The notes beneath the pieces were generated by a model. That model did not search any database. It was not told the DNA's origin and was given only the letters and a program-made list of their open reading frames with translations. This document shows positions 1 to 7,871 of a DNA stretch of 64,000 nucleotides, piece by piece. The DNA comes from Actinophytocola sp036378875. GTDB lineage: Bacteria; Actinomycetota; Actinomycetes; Mycobacteriales; Pseudonocardiaceae. The stretch covers positions 1 through 64,000 of the forward strand of contig NZ_DASUVO010000047.1 in the NCBI RefSeq assembly GCF_036378875.1, given 5' to 3'. Position 1 is the first letter of the stretch, and every line of letters begins with the position of its first letter. Both the position numbers and the translations under genes were made by a program.

Positions 1-216
1 GCAGCCGATCCCGGAGATGAACACGATGTTCTCGCGTTTGAGACCCAGCGAGGGCAGGAACGACTGCATGGCGTTGAGCACCACGTAGTCACCACAGCCC
101 GGACACCACCGGACCTCCTGATCCGACTTGAAATCCTTCGCTTTCTGCGGCGCGTCGTCGGTGGGCACCAGGTCGAGCCCGCCGAGCGACGGAAGCCCCA
201 GATCGACCGCGGTCAT
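1..216 (-). CDS. korB: 2-oxoacid:ferredoxin oxidoreductase, beta subunit (N-terminal part, cut by window edge)
   Basis: This is the first 72 codons of the thiamine-diphosphate-binding beta subunit. The protein begins MTAVDLGLPSLGGLDL and contains the family hallmark VRWCPGCGDY near residue 40, followed by a segment ending in FISGIGC, typical of KorB. The enzyme oxidatively decarboxylates 2-oxoglutarate (or a related 2-oxoacid) with CoA and reduces ferredoxin. Its ATG overlaps the korA stop codon as ATGA, so the two subunits are translationally coupled. Assignment to 2-oxoglutarate rather than another 2-oxoacid follows from the actinobacterial KorAB pattern and is inference. Confidence 0.9.
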   Translation of the reverse strand, partial: MTAVDLGLPSLGGLDLVPTDDAPQKAKDFKSDQEVRWCPGCGDYVVLNAMQSFLPSLGLKRENIVFISGIGC

Positions 217-2105
217 GCTCGAACCCCTTCAACAGCCTGCACATGTTCGGTAAAGACGTGCTGGAGTTCCTCCGCCTTGAACGGCAGCCCCGCGACCTTC
301 GTGTAGGACCGCACGTCGACGAGGTACTTGCCGCGCAGCAGCAGCGCCAGCTGTCCCATGTTCATCTCCGGCACGACGACCCGGTCGTACCGCCGCAGCA
401 CCTCACCGAGGTTCGCCGGGAACGGGTTCAGGTGCCGCAAGTGCGCCTGTGCGATCGCCATGCCCTGACCGCGTACCCGCCGGCACCCCGCCCCAATCGG
501 CCCGTAGCTCGATCCCCAGCCAAGGACCAGCACCCGCGCGTCGCCGGACGGGTCGTCCACCTCGAGGTCCGGCACGGTGACACCGTCGACCTTCGCCTGA
601 CGCAGCCTGACCATGCGGTCGTGGTTGTCCGGGTCGTAGGAGATGCTGCCCTTGCCGTCCGCCTTCTCCAGGCCACCGATCCGGTGCTGAAGGCCCGGCG
701 TGCCCGGGATGGCCCACTCACGCGCGAGGGTCTCGGTGTCGCGGACGTACGGCCAGTGCTCGTCGCTGCCGTCCAACGCGTTCGGCTCGCTGGCGAACGT
801 CACGCTCAGGTCCGGCAGGTCCTCGACCCGCGGGATCAGCCACGGTTCGGAGCCGTTCGCGATCGCCCCGTCCGACAGCAGCATGACCGGCGTCCGGTAC
901 TTCAACGCGATGCGAGTCGCCTCGATGACCGCGTCGAAACAGTCGCCGGGGGAGTTGGGCGCGACGATCGGCAGGGGCGACTCACCGTTGCGGCCGAACA
1001 TGGCCAGCAGCAGGTCCGCCTGCTCGGTCTTGGTTGGCAGACCGGTCGACGGGCCACCACGCTGCACGTCGATGATCAGCAGCGGCAGCTCGGCCATCAC
1101 CGCGAGCCCGATGGTCTCGGACTTGAGCGCGATGCCCGGCCCGGACGTGGTCGTGACGCCGAGCGAGCCGCCGTACGACGCGCCAAGGGCCGCCCCGATG
1201 CCGGCGATCTCGTCCTCGGCCTGCACGGTCGTGATGTTGAAGTTCTTGTGCTTCGACAGCTCGTGCAGGATGTCCGACGCCGGCGTGATCGGGTAGGCGC
1301 CCAGCAGCACGGGCAGCCTGGAGCACTGGCCCGCGGCGACGATCCCGTACGCGAGCGCCGCGTTGCCGGTGATCTGCCGGTAGGTCCCGGCCGGGAACTC
1401 GGCAGGCGGCACCTCGTAGGTGACCGCGAACGCCTCGGTGGTCTCGCCGTAGTTCCAGCCGGCGCGGAACGCCAGGATGTTCGCCTCGGCGATGTCGGGC
1501 TTGCGTGCGAACTTCTCACGAAGGAAGCGCTCGGTGCCCTCGGTCGGCCGGTGGTACATCCACGACAGCAGGCCGAGCGCGAACATGTTCTTGCAGCGCT
1601 CGGCGTCCTTCTTCGACAGGCCGGTGTCCGCGAGCGCACCCTGCGTGAGGGTGGCCATCGCGACCGGATACACCTGGAAGCTGGACAGCGAGTCGTCCTC
1701 GAGCGGGTCGCTGTCGTAGCCGACCTTGGTGAGGTTGCGCTTGCTGAACTCGTCGGTGTTCACGATGACCATGCCGCCGACGGGCAGGTCGCCGATGTTG
1801 GCCTTCAGCGCGGCCGGGTTCATCACGACCAACACGTCCGGCCGGTCGCCGGGTGTGAGGATGTCGTAGTCCGCGAAGTGGATCTGGAACGACGAGACGC
1901 CCGGCAGGGTGCCTGCTGGTGCCCGGATCTCGGCTGGGAAGTTCGGCAGCGTGGCGAGGTCGTTGCCGAACGACGCCGCCTCCGACGTGAACCGGTCACC
2001 GGTCAGCTGCATACCGTCGCCGGAGTCGCCAGCGAACCTGATCACGACCCGGTCGAGCTTGGTGACCTTCGTGGCCCGCCCGCCTCCGTTGACGCTGGTA
2101 CTCAT
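213..2105 (-). CDS. korA: 2-oxoglutarate ferredoxin oxidoreductase, alpha subunit (gamma-alpha fused)
   Basis: This 630-residue protein has the fused architecture of actinobacterial KorA. The N-terminal gamma-like domain starts near RFAGDSGDGMQLTG and covers roughly residues 20-200. The alpha pyrimidine-binding domain starts near GNAALAYG and includes GAYPITPASDILHEL and TTSGPGIALKSE. With KorB it gives oxygen-tolerant 2-oxoglutarate:ferredoxin oxidoreductase, a route from 2-oxoglutarate to succinyl-CoA. I chose the ATG at 2105 (MSTSVNGGG) because the predicted transcription start lies only about 30 nt upstream and an AGGGA sequence precedes it; an in-frame GTG at 2141 would sit on the promoter. 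The stop overlaps the korB start. Confidence 0.93.
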   Translation of the reverse strand: MSTSVNGGGRATKVTKLDRVVIRFAGDSGDGMQLTGDRFTSEAASFGNDLATLPNFPAEIRAPAGTLPGVSSFQIHFADYDILTPGDRPDVLVVMNPAALKANIGDLPVGGMVIVNTDEFSKRNLTKVGYDSDPLEDDSLSSFQVYPVAMATLTQGALADTGLSKKDAERCKNMFALGLLSWMYHRPTEGTERFLREKFARKPDIAEANILAFRAGWNYGETTEAFAVTYEVPPAEFPAGTYRQITGNAALAYGIVAAGQCSRLPVLLGAYPITPASDILHELSKHKNFNITTVQAEDEIAGIGAALGASYGGSLGVTTTSGPGIALKSETIGLAVMAELPLLIIDVQRGGPSTGLPTKTEQADLLLAMFGRNGESPLPIVAPNSPGDCFDAVIEATRIALKYRTPVMLLSDGAIANGSEPWLIPRVEDLPDLSVTFASEPNALDGSDEHWPYVRDTETLAREWAIPGTPGLQHRIGGLEKADGKGSISYDPDNHDRMVRLRQAKVDGVTVPDLEVDDPSGDARVLVLGWGSSYGPIGAGCRRVRGQGMAIAQAHLRHLNPFPANLGEVLRRYDRVVVPEMNMGQLALLLRGKYLVDVRSYTKVAGLPFKAEELQHVFTEHVQAVEGVRA

Positions 2106-2141
2106 GCTCTGCTGGTCCCTCTCTCGCACGACTACGTGCAC

Positions 2142-2171
2142 TACATATGAGGGTAGTCGTGCCTAACTCAA
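2142..2171 (-). promoter_or_regulatory. Candidate korAB promoter with a 10-bp inverted repeat across it
   Basis: On the minus strand TTGAGT (2171-2166) is followed after 18 nt by TATGTA (2147-2142), a plausible -35/-10 pair. A perfect 10-bp inverted repeat, GCACGACTAC (2126-2135) and GTAGTCGTGC (2153-2162), has 17 bp between the arms. One arm falls in the -35/-10 spacer and the other near the expected transcription start. This is the geometry of a repressor operator; a leader hairpin is less likely because one arm lies upstream of the start. Confidence 0.55.
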
Positions 2172-2240
2172 GGTCTCCCTGGTGCACAGGGTATTCGCGT
2201 TGGACATCACAATGTCGGCGCCCACATGCTGGGACGGCCG

Positions 2241-2987
2241 TCACGCCTGGCGGGAAATCCTGGCGCGCATCGCGGCAAGCAGCTCGGCGAACGCCGGGGT
2301 GTCCATGGACGCCAGCTGCGCGACGAGCTCCGTCTCGACAGCGTCGTCATGCCGATCGTAGGCGGCGGTCGTGCGGAGGGTTCGCTTGGTGGCGAGAACC
2401 AGGTCCCGGGGCGCCTTCACGGCAGGCTGGGCGAGCTCGACGGCCGCGGCGACCACGTCATCGACCTTCCGCAGCGCGAGCCCGGTTCGCACGGCCTCGT
2501 CGGCGTCCAGCACCTGCCCGAAGAGCGTCATGGCCGTCGCGGTCTGCGGCCCGACCAGCCGCTGGACCATCCAGGTCATCCCGCCGCCCGGATGCAGCCC
2601 GAGCTGGAGAAACCGCGCGTCGAACCGCGCCGACGGCCCGGCGAGCCGCACATCACAGGCAAGCGCGAGGTTGAGCCCGGCCCCCACCGCGGCCCCGTTG
2701 ACCGCGGCGATGGTCGGCAGCGAGGACTTCGCGACGGCGAGGAACCCGGCATAAATCGCCCGCAGCCCGTCCTCCCGAGCCTCCCCGAGCGCCGTGAGAT
2801 CCGCTCCGGCACAGAAGGCGGGCGGCGCCCCGGTGACGACGATGGCGGAGACCCCGTCATCGGCCTCACAGTCCGAGACATGCTGGACAAGCTGGGCGGA
2901 CATCTCCAACGTCAGCGAGTTCCGCCGCTCAGGAAGATCAATGGTGACGACGCCGACCCCATCACGCCGCTCAAGCAACACACCCAT
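2241..2987 (-). CDS. Crotonase-fold protein (enoyl-CoA hydratase/isomerase family), catalytic Glu pair absent
   Basis: A 248-residue crotonase-superfamily protein. The first oxyanion-hole motif is FCAGADLTAL, the second NGAAVGAGLNLALACDVRL, and the PGGG turn reads LGLHPGGGMTWMV. In true enoyl-CoA hydratases the residues following the second Gly motif and preceding the PGxGG turn are Glu (E144 and E164 in the rat enzyme). Here the first aligns with Asn (GLNLAL) and the second with Phe (ARFLQLG). Acyl-CoA binding is therefore likely, but hydratase activity is doubtful; isomerase, thioesterase or decarboxylase chemistry is possible. No partner gene indicates a pathway. Confidence 0.8.
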   Translation of the reverse strand: MGVLLERRDGVGVVTIDLPERRNSLTLEMSAQLVQHVSDCEADDGVSAIVVTGAPPAFCAGADLTALGEAREDGLRAIYAGFLAVAKSSLPTIAAVNGAAVGAGLNLALACDVRLAGPSARFDARFLQLGLHPGGGMTWMVQRLVGPQTATAMTLFGQVLDADEAVRTGLALRKVDDVVAAAVELAQPAVKAPRDLVLATKRTLRTTAAYDRHDDAVETELVAQLASMDTPAFAELLAAMRARISRQA

Positions 2988-3004
2988 GTCGAGACCCTAG
3001 CCCC

Positions 3005-3048
3005 CGCGAGTCGCGCGTTCGGCCCCCGCGAGTCGCGTTTTCGTGTAC
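3005..3048. repeat. Two tandem 22-bp GC-rich intergenic repeat units (family A)
   Basis: Two adjacent 22-bp units start CGCGAGTCGCG at 3005 and 3027. The first ends TTCGGCCCC and the second TTTTCGTGTAC. The same unit family occurs at 52863-52928 and, inverted, at 53232-53275. The copy lies between the start of the crotonase gene and the stop of the small gene at 3055, both on the minus strand. Confidence 0.8.
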
Positions 3049-3054
3049 GCCGGC

Positions 3055-3369
3055 TCAGGCGCCGATCCAGCGGAACCAGGCTCTGCCCTCGTCGATGTGG
3101 AGCAGGAAGTCCTCGACCGGCTCGCCGGGCGCGACCAGCGTCAACGCGCCCGTGATCTGCTCGTACAGCTCTTCCCAGCGGCTGATGTCCTCGGGGTCGT
3201 CGCGGTCGAGCAGCGCCAGCTCGTCCGCGAACAACGGGGCCCACCGGGCGAAGCCGGGTTCGGCGGCGAAGCTGCCGGAGAGCCATGGGAAGTCCTGGTC
3301 CTCGATGGTGATCGTGCCGACCAACTCGTCCCCGGCGCGTAGTTCCCACCGCTCACCGAGCCAGGCCAT
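3055..3369 (-). CDS. Uncharacterised 104-residue protein co-transcribed with an Lrp regulator
   Basis: A small acidic, Trp-rich protein starting MAWLGERWEL. It contains a beta-type segment (GTITIEDQDFPWLSGSF), then helical acidic sequence and the end DEGRAWFRWIGA. No signal peptide or membrane segment is visible. The composition resembles small cytosolic immunity or adaptor-like actinobacterial proteins, but I do not recognise a named family. Its ATG shares one base with the stop codon of the upstream Lrp-type gene (TGATG), so it is translated from the same mRNA and may be functionally tied to it. Confidence 0.7.
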   Translation of the reverse strand: MAWLGERWELRAGDELVGTITIEDQDFPWLSGSFAAEPGFARWAPLFADELALLDRDDPEDISRWEELYEQITGALTLVAPGEPVEDFLLHIDEGRAWFRWIGA

Positions 3370-3827
3370 CACGTCACCTCGGGCGCGGGCGGCCGCTCCA
3401 GCAACGTCGACAGCACGACGGTCGACACGGTCCGGTCGATCATGTCCACCGCACGAAGGCGTTCCAGCGCGTCCTCGAGGTGGTGGATGTTGGCCGCCCG
3501 CAGGTGGACGATCGCGTCCGCCGCGCCAGACACCGTGTACGCCGCGACCACCTCCGGCAGGGGAAGCAGCCGTGCCCGGATGCGGTCCGGTGTGACGTTT
3601 CCCATGCAGTGGACCTCGACGAAGGCCTCCGTGCCCCAGCCGAGCGCCTCGGGGTTCACCCTGGCCGTGAACCCCCGCAGCACCCCGGTGTCCAGCAGCC
3701 TGTCCACCCGCCGCTTGACCGCCGGCGCCGACAGCCCGACCACTTTCCCGATCTCCGAGTAGCTGCGCCGAGCATCCGACACCAGCTGCGAAATGATTCG
3801 CTGATCTATCGCGTCCACACGCAACAT
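3369..3827 (-). CDS. Lrp/AsnC family transcriptional regulator
   Basis: A 152-residue protein with the standard Lrp plan: an N-terminal helix-turn-helix (DAIDQRIISQLVSDARRSYSEIGKVVGLSAPAVKRRVDRL) and a C-terminal RAM ligand-binding domain (HCMGNVTPDRIRARLLPLPEVVAAYTVSGAADAIVHLRA). It probably senses an amino acid. It diverges from the dimethylargininase gene, with about 65 bp between them, so control of arginine-derivative catabolism is the natural inference. The start at 3827 (MLRVDAID) matches family length; an upstream in-frame ATG at 3857 would run into the divergent promoter. Confidence 0.88.
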   Translation of the reverse strand: MLRVDAIDQRIISQLVSDARRSYSEIGKVVGLSAPAVKRRVDRLLDTGVLRGFTARVNPEALGWGTEAFVEVHCMGNVTPDRIRARLLPLPEVVAAYTVSGAADAIVHLRAANIHHLEDALERLRAVDMIDRTVSTVVLSTLLERPPAPEVT

Positions 3828-3856
3828 TCTGCCGCTCAGAGGGCGTCTGTGCGACA

Positions 3857-3886
3857 TTGATCGCCGATTGAGCCGCCATCTACATT
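3857..3886 (+). promoter_or_regulatory. Leaderless promoter of the dimethylargininase gene
   Basis: TTGATC (3857-3862), an 18-nt spacer, and TACATT (3881-3886) lie exactly six nucleotides before the ATG at 3893. Transcription would begin at or next to the start codon, giving a leaderless mRNA as is common in actinobacteria. No Shine-Dalgarno sequence is present, which agrees with this. Confidence 0.6.
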
Positions 3887-3892
3887 AGAATC

Positions 3893-4723
3893 ATGACGGG
3901 CCGGGAGCAGACCGCACGCCGCTACCTGATGTGCGAGCCGAAGTACTTCACCGTGGAGTACTCGATCAACCCGTGGATGGACCCGAACGAGCCGGTCAGC
4001 GCCGAGCTGGCGGTCAAGCAGTGGACCGAGCTGGCCGACACCTACCGGCGCCTCGGCCACCGGGTCGACACCATTCGTCCGGTGCGGGGCCTACCCGACA
4101 TGGTGTTCGCGGCCAACTCGGGCACGGTCGTCCATGGCCGCGTCCTGGGTGCCCGCTTCCGCAACTCGCAACGCACCGCCGAGGCCGACCACTTCCGCCG
4201 CTGGTTCCTGGACCACGGCTACCGCGACGTCACCATGCCGGCAGCCACGAACGAAGCCGAGGGCGACTTCGCGTGGACGGGGCAGATCCTCCTGGCGGGC
4301 ACAGGCTTCCGCACAGACCCGGCCGCGCACGCCGAGGCGCAGGAGGTCCTGGGCGTCCCGGTCGTGTCCCTACAGCTGGTCGACCCGCGCTACTACCACC
4401 TGGACACGGCCCTGTGCGTCCTCCAGGAGGCAACCCCAACCCGCCCGGCCCACATCGCGTACTACCCAGCAGCCTTCTCACCCGGCTCCCAACGCGTACT
4501 GACCCGCCTGTTCCCGGACGCGGTGATCGCCAACGCCGCGGACGCGGAATGCCTGGGCCTGAACGGCGTCTCCGACGGCCGCAACGTCGTGCTTCCCATA
4601 GAAGCCACCCACCTGGCAGCACAACTGATCAACGCAGGCTACGAACCAACATTCGTGGACATCGCAGAACTACGCAAATCGGGCGGCGGCCCGAAGTGCT
4701 GCACGCTGGAGATCAGGGACTAG
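3893..4723 (+). CDS. ddaH: N(G),N(G)-dimethylarginine dimethylaminohydrolase (dimethylargininase)
   Basis: A 276-residue member of the guanidine-modifying (pentein) superfamily. The protein has the N-terminal EPKYFTVEYSINPWMD, the NxxxDMVFAANSG region near residue 70, the EGDFAW motif near residue 123, His169 in YYHLDTALCVL and the C-terminal nucleophile motif GGGPKCCTLEI (Cys269/270). This set of residues hydrolyses methylated arginine to citrulline and methylamine, or in some relatives acts on arginine. The gene is divergent from an Lrp regulator, which probably controls it. Its last 54 bp overlap the end of the convergent amidase gene. Related agmatine or arginine deiminase activity cannot be excluded. 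Confidence 0.87.
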   Translation: MTGREQTARRYLMCEPKYFTVEYSINPWMDPNEPVSAELAVKQWTELADTYRRLGHRVDTIRPVRGLPDMVFAANSGTVVHGRVLGARFRNSQRTAEADHFRRWFLDHGYRDVTMPAATNEAEGDFAWTGQILLAGTGFRTDPAAHAEAQEVLGVPVVSLQLVDPRYYHLDTALCVLQEATPTRPAHIAYYPAAFSPGSQRVLTRLFPDAVIANAADAECLGLNGVSDGRNVVLPIEATHLAAQLINAGYEPTFVDIAELRKSGGGPKCCTLEIRD

Positions 4724-6052
4724 CGACGACCAGTCGAGCACCGACTCCAGCTGTGCCGCGAGAGAGATCAACAACTCCTCACTGCCCGCCGGTCCGAGGA
4801 GTTGTGCGCCGACTGGCAGCCCGGCGATGAAACCGGCTGGCACGTTCAACCCCGGCCACCCCAGTGCGTTCCACGGCCACGCGTACGGGCAGGCCGCCAT
4901 CACCGTGCGGTCCGTTCGCCATCCCGACAGGCCGTCGATGGCACCGATCGGTAGTGGCGGTGTCGCGGTCGTGGGCGCCAACACCACGTCCACCCGGTCG
5001 AACAGTTGGCCGACCCGCCGCTGGTAGTGAGCGAGTGACGCCCGTGACAGCCGTAGCGCTCGGCCCGCCAGCCGCGCGCCGAGTCGGCCGGTGTCGCTCG
5101 TGCGGAAGTCCAGCAGTGCACGGTCCGGCGCCGCGGCGCACCACTCCTCGACGCCCGCCAGCGAGCGGGGCAGGAAGTTCAACCCCAGCAACCCGTACCG
5201 CGGGTCGGCGATCACGATCTCGTGTCCCAGCGAATGCAGCCGGCGCGCCACGTCGAGCACCGCGGCCCGCACGCCGGGGTCCAGGCGGATCCGCAGGCCG
5301 CCCATGAACGCCGGGCGCAGGGACAGTGCCACTCGCAGCCGGCCCGGTTCGCGTGCCGCCGCGGCCTGGAATCGCGTCGAGCCGGCCAGTACGTCCAGTA
5401 GCAGTGCGGCATCGCGCGTCGTACGCGCGAGCGGGCCCCACTCGGTGATCCCGTTGAACGCCTCCGGGGTCGGCAGCGTGCCCCGACCCGGCTTGATGCC
5501 GACCAGGTTGCTCCACGCCGCGGGGATCCGGATCGAGCCCGCGCCGTCCGAGCCGACGGCCGCCGCCACGATCCCCGCGGACACGGCCGCCGCCGAGCCA
5601 CCCGACGAGCCGCCCGGGGTGTGGTCGAGGTGCCACGGGTTGCGGGTGACGCCGAACGCCGCGCCCTCCGTGACCGGCCACAGACCGAACTCCGGCGTGT
5701 TCGTCTTGCCGATGATCACCGCACCGGCCGCCCGCAGCTGCCGCACCAGCACGCCGTCGTCGGTGGCCACCGGGTAGTCGCCGGCGCAGCCGAACGCCGT
5801 CGGTTCGCCGGCCAGGTCCATGTCGTCCTTGATCGCGATCGGCACGCCAAGCAGCGGCAGCCGCTCGCCGGCCGCGAGTCGCGCGTCGGCGGCCTTCGCC
5901 TCGACGAGCGCCGCGTCCTGGCGCAGCCGGCGGAACGCGTTGAGCGTCGACTGTGTCGCCTCGGCCCTGGCCAGCGCCACGCGGGTCAGCTCGACGGAGG
6001 TGATCTCACCCGCCGCCAGCCGCCGCGCCTGCGCCTCCAACCCCTCGACCAT
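4670..6052 (-). CDS. Amidase (amidase signature family)
   Basis: A 460-residue amidase-signature hydrolase. Lys75 lies in VPIAIKDDMDL, the Gly/Ser-rich signature GGSSGGS is at residues 147-153, and Ser173 is in GSDGAGSIRIP. These make up the Ser-cisSer-Lys catalytic triad of the family. Substrate is unknown; the family hydrolyses many amides, and GatA is unlikely because no gatB/gatC lies nearby. Two in-frame starts exist, 6052 and 6064 (MLIL before MVEG); neither has a clear ribosome binding site. It begins 16-28 bp from the divergent flavoprotein gene and ends inside the convergent ddaH gene. Confidence 0.88.
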   Translation of the reverse strand: MVEGLEAQARRLAAGEITSVELTRVALARAEATQSTLNAFRRLRQDAALVEAKAADARLAAGERLPLLGVPIAIKDDMDLAGEPTAFGCAGDYPVATDDGVLVRQLRAAGAVIIGKTNTPEFGLWPVTEGAAFGVTRNPWHLDHTPGGSSGGSAAAVSAGIVAAAVGSDGAGSIRIPAAWSNLVGIKPGRGTLPTPEAFNGITEWGPLARTTRDAALLLDVLAGSTRFQAAAAREPGRLRVALSLRPAFMGGLRIRLDPGVRAAVLDVARRLHSLGHEIVIADPRYGLLGLNFLPRSLAGVEEWCAAAPDRALLDFRTSDTGRLGARLAGRALRLSRASLAHYQRRVGQLFDRVDVVLAPTTATPPLPIGAIDGLSGWRTDRTVMAACPYAWPWNALGWPGLNVPAGFIAGLPVGAQLLGPAGSEELLISLAAQLESVLDWSSLVPDLQRAALRAAARFA

Positions 6053-6079
6053 GAGGATCAACATTAGGCCGGTGCGAAG

Positions 6080-6871
6080 ATGGACGCGATGAACACGACC
6101 GTGAGCAGGCGTTCGCGCCGGCAGCAGACGAAGTTGTGGCGGGTCCCGGTCCTGCGGGTAGCGCGGCTGACACCACACATGACCAGGGTGACCGTCGGCG
6201 GCCCCGATCTGGCCGACTTCGCGTACGCCGGCACCGACCAGAACGTGATGCTCTACTTCTACCCGGACGACGTCGAACTGCCCGAGCCGCTGACCCTCGA
6301 GGCGGCCCGCGGCATGTGGTCCCAGGTCCGCCCGCTGACCAGGACGTACACGGTCAGCCGGTACGACCGGGACACGTGCGAGATCGACTTCGACTTCGTG
6401 CTGCACGACGACGCGGGCCCGGCGTCGGACTGGGCGAAGCGGGCCGAGCCCGGTGACCTGCTGATCTTCGTCGGCCCGTCGCCCGCCTACCAGCCGGACC
6501 CGATGGCGGACTGGCACCTGCTCGCCGGCGACGAGACCGCACTGCCGGCGATCGCGGCGGTCCTGCGTGAGCTGCGGTCCGGCGTGCCGGCGCACGTGTT
6601 CGTCGAGGTCGAGGACGCGGCCGAGGAGCAGCCGCTGGTGTCCGACGCCGACGTCACGATCACATGGCTGCACCGCGACGGCACGGACGACCTGCTGGCC
6701 AGGGCCGTCGCCGCGGCCGAGCTGCCACAAGAAGGTCGGGTGGACGCGTGGCTCGCGGGGGAGCGGGCGGCGATGGTGGCGCTACGCGCGCACCTGCTGA
6801 ACGACCGCGGCTACGAGCGGTCCAGGGTGCGCCCCACGACGTACTGGCGAAGGGGTGAAACAGGCAACTGA
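6080..6871 (+). CDS. Siderophore-interacting protein (ferric-siderophore reductase, ViuB-like)
   Basis: A 263-residue cytosolic flavoprotein of the SIP family. The FAD-binding half contains RVARLTPHMTRVTVGG, the motif RTYTVSRYD around residue 93 that binds the flavin, and FDFVLHDDAGPASDWA. The C-terminal half is the NAD(P)H-binding domain (WHLLAGDETALPAIAAVLREL). Such proteins reduce ferric siderophores after uptake and release iron. No siderophore synthesis or transport genes are adjacent. The start could be 6080 or the ATG at 6089 (MNTTVSRRS). The gene diverges from the amidase gene with almost no intergenic DNA. Confidence 0.9.
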   Translation: MDAMNTTVSRRSRRQQTKLWRVPVLRVARLTPHMTRVTVGGPDLADFAYAGTDQNVMLYFYPDDVELPEPLTLEAARGMWSQVRPLTRTYTVSRYDRDTCEIDFDFVLHDDAGPASDWAKRAEPGDLLIFVGPSPAYQPDPMADWHLLAGDETALPAIAAVLRELRSGVPAHVFVEVEDAAEEQPLVSDADVTITWLHRDGTDDLLARAVAAAELPQEGRVDAWLAGERAAMVALRAHLLNDRGYERSRVRPTTYWRRGETGN

Positions 6872-6893
6872 CCTGCGGGTTTGTTGTTTCGGG

Positions 6894-6920
6894 GGAACTT
6901 CGGGCCGCGTTGATCCGTTA
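6894..6920 (+). promoter_or_regulatory. ECF-sigma-type promoter upstream of htpX
   Basis: GGAAC (6894-6898), an 18-nt spacer and GTTA (6917-6920) match the pattern used by actinobacterial SigE/SigH/SigR-type factors (GGAAC/T, 16-18 nt, GTT). It lies 36 nt before the htpX start. Control of htpX by such stress sigma factors is known in mycobacteria, so envelope- or thiol-stress induction is a reasonable inference. Confidence 0.5.
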
Positions 6921-6955
6921 TTCGGGTCGAAAGCGACGTCACGGAGGGCGCAGAG

Positions 6956-7822
6956 GTGCACAAGCACTACAACGGGCTGAAGACCGCCTTGCTGCTTGGC
7001 GGCATGAGCGCGCTGATCATCCTGATCAGCGGGCTTTTCGGGCGTGGTGCGCTGTTCATCGGTCTCGCGGTCGCCCTGTTGATGAACGGGTACGCGTTCT
7101 TCAACTCCGACAAGCTGGCGCTGCGCGCGATGCGCGCACGTCCGGTGTCGCAGGCGGAACAGCCCGCGATGTACCGGATAGTGCGTGAGCTGGCGACGTC
7201 GGCGCGGCAGCCGATGCCCAGGCTGTACCTCAGCCCGACGATGGCCCCGAACGCGTTCGCGACCGGCCGCAACCCGCGCAACGCGGCCGTCTGCTGCACG
7301 ACGGGCATCCTGGAGCTGCTGGACGAGCGTGAGCTGCGCGCGGTGCTGGCCCACGAGCTGGCGCACGTGTACAACCGGGACATCCTGATCTCATGCGTGG
7401 CGGGCGCGCTCGCGAGCGTGGTGAGCGTGCTGGCGAACCTGGCCATGTTCGCGGGCCTGTTCGGCGGCTCCGACGACGACCGCCCCAACCCGCTCGCCAT
7501 GTTGTTGCTGGCCATCCTCGGTCCTGTCGCGGCCGGCATCGTCCAGATGGCGGTGAGCCGGTCCCGGGAGTACCAGGCGGACGAGTCAGGCGCCGAGATG
7601 ACCGGCGACCCGCTGGCGCTGGCGTCGGCGCTGCGCAAACTGGAGTACGGCACGGCCGCGGCCCCGCTGGCCCCGGAACCGAAGGTCGTGTCCCAGTCCC
7701 ACCTGATGATCGCGAACCCGTTCCGCCCCGGCGAGCAGATGGCCAGGATGTTCTCGACCCACCCGCCGATCCACGACCGCATCCGCCGCCTGGAGGACAT
7801 GGCCCGCCGCGGCCTCAGGTAG
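6956..7822 (+). CDS. htpX: Membrane zinc metalloprotease HtpX
   Basis: A 288-residue M48B protease. Two hydrophobic segments lie near the N-terminus (TALLLGGMSALIILISGLFG and LFIGLAVALLMNGYAFF), the HEXXH zinc motif HELAH starts at residue 133, two further membrane segments follow near residues 145-200, and the third zinc ligand is in REYQADESG. It degrades damaged membrane proteins with its active site in the cytoplasm. The GTG start at 6956 has a GGAGGG ribosome binding site seven bases upstream. A strong hairpin shared with the convergent rmlA gene follows. Confidence 0.94.
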   Translation: MHKHYNGLKTALLLGGMSALIILISGLFGRGALFIGLAVALLMNGYAFFNSDKLALRAMRARPVSQAEQPAMYRIVRELATSARQPMPRLYLSPTMAPNAFATGRNPRNAAVCCTTGILELLDERELRAVLAHELAHVYNRDILISCVAGALASVVSVLANLAMFAGLFGGSDDDRPNPLAMLLLAILGPVAAGIVQMAVSRSREYQADESGAEMTGDPLALASALRKLEYGTAAAPLAPEPKVVSQSHLMIANPFRPGEQMARMFSTHPPIHDRIRRLEDMARRGLR

Positions 7823-7826
7823 CACG

Positions 7827-7859
7827 AACGGCCGGCATCCGCGAGGGACGCCGGCCGTT
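7827..7859. terminator. Bidirectional terminator between htpX and rmlA
   Basis: Arms AACGGCCGGC (7827-7836) and GCCGGCCGTT (7850-7859) form a perfect 10-bp stem with a 13-nt loop, placed between two convergent stop codons. No long T-tract follows, as usual in actinobacteria. Confidence 0.75.
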
Positions 7860-7871
7860 GTCGTGGAGGGG

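Noticed and set aside
243..2150. 635-codon open frame antisense to korA
   Set aside because: Arg/Val-rich mirror of korA with no recognisable domain and no ribosome binding site.
4670..6730. 686-residue version of the amidase
   Set aside because: The N-terminal 220 residues are the mirror frame of the siderophore-interacting protein gene; the amidase domain begins at 6052.
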